Assembly: GCA_033980235.1 (NCBI GenBank)
Contig: CM067059.1
Span: forward strand, 20,633,494-20,697,493
DNA length: 64,000 nt
Reading direction: 5' to 3'
DNA from: Diadema setosum
Taxonomy: Eukaryota > Echinodermata > Echinoidea > Diadematoida > Diadematidae
Every line of letters begins with the position of its first letter. Position 1 is the first letter of the stretch. This document shows, piece after piece, positions 27,801 to 39,800 of the stretch. Position numbers and translations under genes: made by a program. Below the pieces are notes generated by a model, which worked only from the letters and a program-made list of their open reading frames with translations, searched no databases and was not told where the DNA came from.

Positions 27801-30800
27801 CACTCTGATAAGAGCTCTGTGTTGGAATGATTGAGAGCTAGATAGAGAAATTCTGTGTGACACTCCCTGGTCATTATCCACAAGTGGATGTAGAGCTTGT
27901 TCATTTGAACAGTCTCAATTCTAAGTTTTATTTTATTCAACGGTTTTGCTCTGCAGGATAAACAAATAATTCAACAGTAATCTTGTATCATATTATTTTT
28001 TTTTTTTTCAAAGCAAATGTCATATTCATTTTCACAGAGACTTTATTTAGGGGAAAAATATATCTAGAAATCATAACATAGGGAAGTATGAAAAATTTGT
28101 CCTTTTACCTAAATTTTATAAATAATACAAACTTTTGCTATTTGCTAAATTGACAACACAAACTTGATCGTGGTTCCCTACTATTTTGTTCGTGATTGAC
28201 TTTTGACAATGGATAAAATTCATGTATGTAGTACCCAGTAACTTTCTTTTTTTGGGGGGTGGGGGTTGTAAGCTAGCTAGATGGAACAGCATCTTTCACG
28301 CATTCTGACAATCTTGAAAATATTTGTGGTAACAAAATTTACTCTCCATTACCTCTTCCATATACAGTACTGCAAACATGGAATTAGTCACAGCTTGGAA
28401 AGTAATAGTAAATGTTTGCAGTTCACTGGAAAAAATCTTGAAAATAATAACACATAACACACATAATTTTTTTTCTATCGACAGACACTCTGAAATTGGC
28501 CAAGCATGAATTTTTCTCTCGTGTGTGGAAAAGCTGCCACTTTGATAGTGTTTCTCACCCAAACTTTGACTGAAGGGTCTTCTTGTCTGTGGCAGTGAGG
28601 TTCTTGAACCCGGAGAGCATCTTGGCAGTGCCGCTGGGAGGCCAGCCAGGGAGGACATCCTCATCACCCATTGAGTCGATGAAGCAGTCCACATGATGCC
28701 AGCGGGCGACTGGTCCATAGGACTCCTCCTCCTGCTCCTCCATGAAAGCAATTCTCATCTCTCTCTGTAAAACACAAACAACAAAAACAAATAAACAGAT
28801 ATTTAATTCATAATTTTTAGTCCTTTTTTTTTAAATACAAAATTATACTATTTCTATCAATTAGATTTTGAAATAAAAGTGAAAGATGCCATATAAACAC
28901 AAAGACAACCCATTCTGAGTCTGGACAATTTTTAGTTGCAGCATCACATTTTGGCAATTATTTACAGATGCCTATTTTTTTTTTTAAAGTCAAATGAGAA
29001 CAGACCAGCTGTCATATCAGTATGAGATATCTTGACACAGTACACTACAACACAAGACTTCATAATCATGTATGGAAAAGAATCACCGAGGGGTAAAGAG
29101 ACGCACATCAGCAATATTACTCCCGCAGATGCGACACTTGCTGCGACCGGACCTGGCATACTCGACACAGAACCTGTCGAGGATCCGGTCGGGATCGCCC
29201 GTCTCGGCGTCGTCCGTCTCGGCGTCGGGGTCTGCGCTCTTCGCCGGCTTGCTGGACGTCTTTCCGGCCATGGAGTCCTTAATCCTCTGCTGGTCGTCCC
29301 AACGCAAGCTAGCAAACCCACCTGTAGAGAACACCAAACATCAACTGTAGCATTCTGGAAAGCTCTGACCATTGCCATGGCAGAAATCCCATGAATGTAA
29401 TGTAATGAGTGTAACCATATCACAATGAAGATTATTTACTAAAAGGAAACACAAAAACAAAAAACAAATATGGTAACTTGTCCTTAAGTCCAAATCCAAG
29501 CTCTCTGAAAATCTGAAAAAAATTTCTCAGTCAAACAATTTTCTCGCAAAAATGGCAACATCAGACAGATAAATCAAACTCAAAAGCATACCTTTGCAAG
29601 AGGTAGGTAATGCAGAATTACAAAGGAGCATGAATTCAAATCAGATTTTAGGAGATATGCAGAGATTCCTACATGCCGTTACAAACAACAATTTGTTGAC
29701 ATGCTTTATACTCTGTAATTAATTAAACTATGATATTTGGGTTGAAACTTCTTCTACTTGCAAAATGCATGGGCAAATCATTTTGTACAGCTTATCAAAA
29801 CATGAGTCAATTGGGAGGAAATATGGCAAGTGTTGATGTTGTTGGTTTTTGATTGTTTGTGTTTTTTTTTGTGTGGTTCTTTAGGACTACAAAATTGCTT
29901 TTCAGAATATAATACTTTTGTCCAAAACAAAGTTTTCAAGGTATTCTGTTGAGCCCTAATGCTCACTAAAGGGAAAGCACACTAAAGGGAGAGCACACCA
30001 GAAAAAAATCTGGCAACAATTTTAAAATTTGAATTATGTATACTGATGTTTAAGGAAAATGAATTAACTAATGGACACAAATATATTTTGATTTAATTTT
30101 CAAAAGGGCCATTACAGTTGATATCTGACTAACATATATTTATGCACTGGAAATATTTGATTGACTGGGAATGAAAAAAAAATAAATATATATATATATA
30201 TATATATATTCTTGATGGTGATACTTGAGAATTACATTCACCTGCCAATTTTTACTACAGTATTTGTATTCAAAATAATTTATCAATGGGGCACATTTTC
30301 CAATAATTGAACTTACTATTGGACATTTAGAACTGCAGAGTTATACATTGTACACCAGTACGTGTAAAGCTCATGTGCACATTGCTGAAATGAGAAACAA
30401 AACAAAATGCAAAATATCCATTTTCTCTATCTCATGAGCACAAGCAGGCAACCAATTCTACTGTACACACAGATTCATATTTACCAATGTCATGCTGGCT
30501 TGTTGGCTTATTTTTCTTGAAGAAACAGTTGTAGTGGAACCAATTAGGTATCTTCCCATCAAATACTGGAGACTGTATTTAAAAAACAACAAGTATTGCA
30601 ACATAATCATCAATGACTTCAGCTTCTGATGGTGGGAACTCATTTATGTTCTGACTCCTCATATAAAGACATATCCATGAACTTTGCAGCAGTACCAGGA
30701 GTAATATATCACAAAGTGGTATATTAGTACTAGGAGTAATCACATATTGATACTTTTTTGTAAATTGCCTGACCTTGCTGTGGTTTTTGTCACAAATCTA

Positions 30801-33800
30801 TTATTGATATGACATTTTGGCCTGTGTGTTCGATATTCACCACGTTCACTGGGGCAGGGCATACTTGTGCAGCATAAAAACAATGTCAACTGAAGCTGGC
30901 AACCATTTCAGCATGGTTGGAAATTCAGTTCATGTATGGTGGTCTTTTTCCCTCTTGAGCAGCATCATCTTTGTTTTCTGTTCTTTTATTTCCCCTGCAG
31001 CACCACTCTCGTATCCTTTCTTTTTGATACAGTCATGATTTTTTTTTTTATCTTATACTGTTTGCTAACTCACTGGGATCACACAAGTCCAAAGGGCATA
31101 TTTGTGCATGTGTAATTGTCTGCGTTCAAATCATATTTTTGGTACATGGTAAGACAGAACATCTGATAGAAGAAGGCAATCCACAACTGGATGGTGATTG
31201 AAGTGGATTGTCACATTAAAGCTACCATATCAGATGCCACTCCCAGCATATGAACGGTCGCTTGCTTCAGTTGCTATCCACTGGTTGCATACAATGTGAT
31301 ACTGTATCACCAGCTGAGAGGCAGGTAGTGTGAATGAAGAACACTAAACAAATTGGTAAGAAAATGTCACAAGAACAGAGGGACCATGTACTTCCATAAA
31401 TGACTATTAAAACTATGTACAGCACTCTACATTCTAACACTACACTTCCCTAATATGACCTCTACAAGGCCTCTCCCTTTTATCATCAGCATTCATGCAG
31501 CAATTCCTGATATTTTTGCAGAATCTAATTCTAACAACTTGTAATCAGTCAAAGAAATAAAAAAAAAAATAAAAAATAAAAAAGAAGAAGAGATAATTGA
31601 GTAAGTCTTTTCTTGGGTTTCCAATATATAGTATCATTTCCTTAGCTGCACGACTGTCATAATTCATTGAATGAATGCAACATCTCATGACAGTGTCAAG
31701 GCAGGGTTTGGGAGCAGGATGGTAAGAGAAGGATATTTAATATCTTAATAAAAATATCTTTTTGGCTAAATAAGGGAGCTACACTTAGAAATAAAGAAGT
31801 ATGCAGTCATAATAAATGACATCAGAAGATCACAAAGGTGGGGTTTTTTTTCTTTTAAAAAACAAGAGACCCGCGGGTCTAGCGCTCACCTGAGTATCGC
31901 AAGTTCACCTTTCACGCAGTCACTAATCTAAATTATTCACAGCTCTACTAAAATTTGACCAGGCTTCTCAAGTAGAAGATGAAAATGTACAATAAGGGCC
32001 GAAATTTTTAAAGATTCCTTAATTTGGGGGGATTGGGGGCCCCCTGGGGCCCTCTGGGTGGGGCATGGTGCCCATTTTGATAAATTGAGATCCTGACCCC
32101 CTAGGGATGCTACCTGCCAAGTTTGACGAAAATCCATCATGAGGTTTTCAGGAAGAAGATGAAAATGTACAATTCAGGCCCCCATTTGGACCTTCCCAAC
32201 CCCCCCCCCCCCCTGCCCCCAAGAGGGGCACCCCTGGATTTGCTATGAACAAACTTGAAACTACAGTCATTAATGTACTCACTCATAGTATTATCTTAGC
32301 TCTATAACTTCTGATTCTAGAGAAGATTTTTAAAGATTCCTTCATTTTGGGGGGTTTGCCCCCCCCCCCCCCCCTGGGGCCCCTGGGTGGGGCATGGTGC
32401 CCATTTTAACAAATTGAGATCCTAACCCCCTAGGGATGCTACCTGCCAAGTTTGGTGAAAATTGGTCATGGGGTTCTCAAGAAGAAGATGAAAATGTATA
32501 ATTTACGCCCCATTAGGACCCCTCCCCACCCCCCCTCCCCTGGGTCCCAAGGGGGGCACCCCTGATTCTGCCATGAACAAACTTGAAACTACAGTCATCA
32601 ACATACAAACTCATAGTATTAACTTAGCTCTATCACTTCTGGTTCTAGAGAAGAAGATTTTTACAGATTCCTTAATTTTGGGGGGTTTGGGCCCCCCTGG
32701 GGGCCCCCTGGGTGGGGCATGTTGCCCATTTTAACAAATTGAGTTCCTAGCCCCCTAGGGATGCTACCTGCCAAGTTTGATGAAAATCGGTCTTGGGGTT
32801 TTCAAGAAGAAGATAAAAATGTAAAAGTTTACGCACGACGGACGACGGACGACGCACGACGGACGACGCACGACGGACGCCGGACGAAGGGCGATCGCAA
32901 TAGCTCACTTGAGCCTTTGGCTCAGGTGAGCTAAAAAAGGTTATTTAGTGATGAATTGACCACTTTAAAAATAAATGTCAAAATGTAATACTGCATTGAA
33001 GGATTACACATTGTACACCACATCCCAAAGGGACATCTTGGTCACAACACTGACATTCTTCGTCACTTGCTATAGATGGGAAGAGGTCAAATACATCTTT
33101 CTCCTTCTTCTTCAAAAATTTGGGACAGCATTCAATTCCTGTGTCTCGGACTATCCTGTCATAGACAGCTGTTGAGGATTAGGGTTGCAGGGGAGAAAAT
33201 ACAGGAAGATGGAGAACAAGTTCAGTTACAAATAAATCATTCAATAAAGTAAGGTTTCCATCAGATGACTGGGGCAGTCTCTGTATTGATATATACCCAA
33301 TGGATACCACATGAAGGTGAGCATTCATGTACTCTCATATCCAAGGAAAATATCTCAAATTCAAACGATCTAAATTGCACCAAAGTCTCAGGATATACAT
33401 GTTACCATATTTCCTACCACTCACATAACATTTGAACCAAATTGGTCATTGGGAAGTGTCAATATCGACGTCTACAGTTATACTTTCAAATCATAGCTCG
33501 AAACAACTTGCTTTTTGTGAGCGATCGCGGCCTATGCTGCCTGCAAACCTGAAACTGAAGTTAGCCGTCTAATATGCGACAACTCTTTCAAGCAACCAAA
33601 AAAAAAAACCAATAAAATTTAAATAAATAAAAATAAACATAAAGGCAAAATTGCTCATGGCAAGTTGAATCAACTCATATGAGAAATGCACTTTCCTAGA
33701 TCCCACAGAATCAGTCTGTCTCTGCATGTCTCTTTTTCTGTCTGTATGTGTGTGATTATCATAAACAGACAAAAAAAGACAGACACGGACACATATGTAC

Positions 33801-36800
33801 ATGCATTTCTCAATCAATTCTTCAACTTGCCACGATCACTGCACATTGTTTTTTTGCTCCCGCCTTGAGCTCCGAGTCCTGTTCACATAATACTAGACAG
33901 CTAGCTTCAGGCAGCACAGGCAGCACAAGCAGGCAGGCAGCACAAGCCATGATCACTCGATCGTGAAGACTGAATATGTTTTGAGCGACGACATTAAAGT
34001 CGATGTCGATATTGATGTTTCCCAGCAACCAACCTATGGTTCAAATCCATGTAAGTAATATGGAAATACATAAGCACTATTGGGTATATCCTGTGATATT
34101 GGTGCAATTCGGTTCACTGGAATCGAGATATCTACATATGTATGAATTCAGAAGTACCGAACATTAACTCTGGGCACGGAAGTCGTGTGAGAGATAGTAA
34201 TTGATAATAATACATGTATGATAAATCTAAGATGCTAGTCAGATTTGAACTGTACACTGATCTCAGCTGCTGTTACTCTAGCCCGACCAGACGCCGTGCT
34301 TCGCACAGTGTCCCCATGCACCTGTCGCAACACTTGTGTACAGCTAGCCTGACCAGACGCTGTGCGAATACACAGCGACTGGGCTGTGTATAGTTAGTGT
34401 ACAGCTAAATTACAGCAAAAAGTACAGGGCCATGTATAGTTACTGTTACTCGAACCCCGGAGCGCTCCTTGTACAACAGTTATCATGGTTATCGCATTCA
34501 GCGTTCAGGTGCAATACTGTTACTCATACTAATTTACTTCAGTACGAGTCATATGATCAGTAGGGGCGCTGGTCCGAGAATGAGGATCGTATTTGTATAT
34601 GAGGGTCGTCTTCGTATAAGGTGACTACGTCGCAAGCTGCCGACCTCTCGGCGAACGGCGTCCCGATAAATGAGGATGCGTCCTTAAAAACCGATATAAC
34701 CTTAGAAAACTATGATTAACCCCAAAAGTATGGACGCAAAAGCGCGACTGTTGATTGCTTCTTGCTGTGACCCTCGTAAATGAGGACGATGTGCAATAAA
34801 CAGAGATCACTGCTTTCCTCGTTTTCTGTGTGCCCATGCATATGTTTTGTTGTAAGTTGAAGCTGACATACATGTAGAATACATGTAGGGCTATCTCTAT
34901 AATACAAACGTACCACACGAAGCGAGGTAAACACAAATGCATACATTTGTGTTTACCTCGCTTCGTGTGATAAAAATATACGTACCGCTGCATGCTGCGC
35001 ATTGCGACATCAATTTACAAGTCATGCAAATTTTGCGTTTCTAGGAGCAATATGGATCGAGTTTTATTAGCAAAATGCTCTTCAACCTAAATGTGAGTAT
35101 CGATGTCCTACTATTAATCATTGTGATGTTTGTATAGACCATCGGCATAACATACCTAAGTACTAGATCTCTAGATGTGCTTGGATTACATGGACGTTTC
35201 ACTCAGGATTCTGTAAATTGTGAATAATTCTCGCAAGCGGCCCATTGTGGCATGTTGATTTGTATGTGAAAGGCAGATGAGTTTCAAGTCTGTTTACGTC
35301 TATCATTCAATTACTACAATTTTTTGTTGAAAACGACACACATTAGTATTTTCCATTCAATATCGCTGACGAAACCTGTATGTATTAAAAGTCTTGTGTG
35401 GGTATGCATGTGTATGCAATGTGGGTGTTTGAGAGTAGTCTGTATACCCAAATGCCAGGAAATTGTTATCATACATCAAGAAAAAAACAAACAAAACAAG
35501 CGCCAAGAAATCAGGTACATACTTTTGTACCATTTAATCACAAACACACAAAAATCTTCACATTTTTATTGCCAATGCTATAAAAAAAAATATAGGCACA
35601 GATATCACAGCACACGATGCATGCATTTCCTTTCTGTGCTGATAATATTAATGCTAGCTAGAATTATGATACAAGCAGTATGCTTTAAAAAAAAGACTAA
35701 AAGCCTAATTACATTGTATGCCTAGAATAATGAAACATTCAGCAGTAGGATAACTGGAAAGCAAAAAAAAAAAAAAAAGACACAAACAAATAGATAATTG
35801 ACAATTTAAGTATAACAGACATAATAATAAACTTAGTAAATCGTAAAAGATTAGTGAGTGTTGAACGTGAAATTGCACTTAATGATTATTATTAAACAGT
35901 TACCAAACAGTTTGGCACAGACAGATCTTGGCCTAGGAGTTACCGAGGAGGGCATAAACAAAAGTATGACTTTATTGTAGGAGCTGATGTCAAGACTTTT
36001 TATCTTTTGTCCTCGGGAGAAGATAGTTTGGTGACTTTTTTTTCAGTTACAAACAGAATGGGTAGATGCTAAGCACATAGCTGTTCATACACAGCAACAT
36101 ATCAGGAAGGAATGTCCCTAACATTATATACAACACCGTTGGTCAAGTACACAATATTGTAACATTATGCCTACAGTCACTTTACGATCTGCATACAGTA
36201 CTTTGATATCACACAAGTTTTCCCCGTTTCGAAATAAAAATGTCATTTTCTTTTTCTACAGAATTAAGTCATGAGAATTAAGTTTACAGCGTCATTTCCA
36301 TCAAGAACAAGCTGAAGGAAAGTTGAGCAGTAATTCTGGATGTTAATTGCATGACGACAGGTGCAAGCTATGTTTCATGACGCCGTGACACTGGTACTGA
36401 GAGCCGCCGGGAAAGCCGACATTCGTGAGGAGCAAGCCGAACATGCGAACATGAATTGGGAGTAGTCCAACTTGCATGAACATGTGCCCTTCAACATCAA
36501 TTTCTAGAACTGCTGTCGTGTTCTGTCCTCCAAGATCATTCACTGAATCAAAGAGAAGAACAAATACTGTAATTAATTTGTACAACAAAAGTAACTCGGC
36601 AGTTTTGAGTGTAGTGGCAGAATTGTACATGAAACACGATAGGAGCGTACATTGTAGCTCTTATATTATGTAATTAGTTGTTCATCATTCAAATTAATAT
36701 ATCTATATAACCTCTCTTAAACATAGCTGGTTCTCTTTATATGCATGGTAACCCATTCCATGACATATTTTTGTTCTTTTAAATAAAACTATTTGATGTA

Positions 36801-39800
36801 AAATATAATACACTGTATGCCCGACATGATCAAGCTACAGTCATTTACGATAAAGATATCTTGCCGAAGTACAGTGCACTGACGTTAGAACAAAGTCTTC
36901 GGGATCGGCAGTTTTGTTTCCTTGTATCAATCTTTTGTGTGTACAACAACAACAACAACAACAACAACACACACACTAGTCACACAAAACCCAACACTCA
37001 AGCTCCGTTTATATTACCGATATGCGATTATCGACTACCCATAATACGCTAAAAAGCAATATTAAATGCAATGTTATCACTCTAATTTCGTTGATAATGT
37101 ACATTTAATAGAGATAGTTGTTTGTACTTCATGCTTAGTTTGAAATCACATCAAAGTAGTTGAGGATTCGAGTACTATTCCAAAGGTTCATTGTTCCTAA
37201 TGTCCGTTGTACTATAAAAGGTTCGTCGTTTCGACGGGTCGTCGGTTGTACGGCTCGCTATTCCCAAGGTTCGTAACGGTTGTTCCAAAGGTTCTTTTTT
37301 ATATGAAAAGGAAATTTAAGGTTTGCTATTTTGAAAGTCCATTTATCCGAAATAAAGTATCATTCGATTTTTCCGGAGGTTCGTTCATCCGTCAATGAAA
37401 GGTTCTTTTTATATGAAAAGGAAATTTAAGATTTGCTATTCTGAATGTCCATTAATCCGAAACGAAGTATCATTCGATTTTCCGGAGGTTCGTTCATCCG
37501 TCAATGAAAGGTTCTTTTTATATGAAAAGGAAATTTAAGGTTTGCTATTCTGAAAGTCCATTAATCCGAAATGAAGTACATGTATCATTCGTTTTTCCGA
37601 AGGTTCGTTCATCCGTCAATGAGAAAATGTTCGTTATTACGTTTCGTTTATCATAAAATGGAAATAAGGTTTATTGTTCATAGAAAAAGACCGTTCATCC
37701 TGAAATGAAAACGGTTCATAATCCGAAGACTTGTTGATCTAAAAACGATGATGTATGTTTTTGTTAGCAGTCCTATAATCACCTCTTCGTTTTCAGATTA
37801 ACAAACGATTTTCATTTCCGATTAATGAACCTTGAAACACAAAGATTCCTAACATTTTTGGATTAAGGAACCTTCGTAATAGCGAACCTTATTTCATTTT
37901 CGGATTACTGAACGCAAGGAAAAACGAATCTTCGCAGTAACTAATGCCATACAAACAATGTCGCAATGACGGACAGTAGTTTATTTCGGATTTGCAACGA
38001 ACATCTAGGTACACTGCAAACAGAATTTGTGTGTTTTGGAATTACGAACCTTCGGAAAAACGATCGTTATTGCATTTCGGATTATCTTATAATATGGCCT
38101 AATGCAAGTTCCGTGAAAACGCAGAGCGATTTCTATTTAAACCCACTAAAATGTGATGCGTTCTTCAACAAAGCGACGCTTCAGCATTTTTCTTATGCTG
38201 AAGTTATACTGTATATCGTAAGCGTCCCGCATTTCGTTATAGGGTCTAACTGAATAAATTTCGTTTTTCTTTTTCAATGTCGCCCGGAAGTTACTTAGTT
38301 CAATCAAAAATCATTTAGCTATTAAACGTTTTAGTTTTGAGTGACTCGATGATGTTTATTTTTAAATCTGAATTTTTGCATGTGCTTCGACGTTGTAACA
38401 ATATGTCGTTCGTGTCGTAGTAACGCAAGTGCACCATATCAGTTCCTCTTGCCAACGCAACATGCAGAAGCATTGTTGAGCAATAATAATGATTCAGGGA
38501 AGAGTGTAGGGCCTATTTCAGAGCTGCCATTATCCTACACATCGTATGATCTTACCGTGCTCAACTTCGATTGTGCTGTTGGGATCTGTGCCATAAGACA
38601 AGGAAAGAAAAATACAAAAAACTGTCAAGAAATGTTCCGGTTTCACGGAGAGAAATATAAATATGCAATGTGATCAGATTAGTAGCAATATATCAATGTT
38701 ACTTTTATGTGTAACGTTGCTTACCTGGTTCGTTTTGGCCTTCATTACGCAACTCCTTCATTTCCTCAATGTGAACATCCATCAGTTCTTGGAGGTCATC
38801 TTTATGAAATTAACAGATGTAGTTTGGTTAGTACACTTGCATCTACTGTAGATTCAAACAGAATTTAAGATGTGGCACACGTATAACACTTCTAAAGAAG
38901 TACATATAATCTGTTCCTGCTTATGATGCAATAACCAATAAAACAAATGTGATATGATTAATGAAGCATGCGTGTGGGCCATCATGTGAGAAGTTCTGGT
39001 AACTTTTCTTACCATAATAATTATTAATACTGGCCTCTCCCCTCACTTGACTACACGATGACGGGCGTGCTACCGGACCTACAGGTGAGATCTCACCCTC
39101 ATAGATACAATGATTCACGGGAATAAATCAAACACAGTTTGGTTAAAACTATCAGCACTGCATACTCTATAACTGTAGTGAGACCAGTCTTTAAAATTGC
39201 TACAGTACTCACGTACGGAAGCCATTTTCACGTTTATTTTATAAATAAATTATTATTGGGATTTTAAAAATGGGAATATCATTTAACAAGTTAGATGCGA
39301 TCGAAAGAAGTATCTTTGATAATTTCGTTTCCACTGTTTCAAAATAATTATGTTTTTTTTTTTTCGTGTCTGTTTTTTGTTTTTTGCTTAAAGTTTTGTT
39401 GTTAGTTTTATTCAACCGGTCCTTGAATATTAAAGCACTTTCTGTTTTGTTTGTGATCATTTAAATGTCCATGTGCATGCATACATTATACCGTACATGG
39501 GAAACTAGCGTCGGCATGATCTACGCAGCTGCCATGCACGGGCAGTCGGACATATTCAACACAACGGTGTTCACAACGGATTTTAGGTACCGGCATACAG
39601 TCGCCAAACCAGGCAATCGGAAATCGGAATATTAATTAACAATAATTGGAATTAATATTTTATCGATCAGAAATATTCATACCGTTCAAATTTGCCATAA
39701 TTCCACTGCAAAGTGCATTGGTTACTTCGTAGGTGTGTTGCTCCATGGTGCGTGTATTGCCAATGACAGCACAGCGACTTTCACATTTCGCGCGATAAAT

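Noticed and set aside
29032..29394. 120-residue plus-strand open frame
   Set aside because: It is the antisense shadow of PARP1 exon 3; the minus strand carries conserved zinc-finger residues.
39190..39225. ATGGCTTCCGTAC|GTGAGT as an alternative first exon of the nested gene
   Set aside because: Ends in a donor-like GTGAGT, but no upstream promoter signal or phase match to the next exon; the upstream exon at 39,683-39,746 joins in phase.
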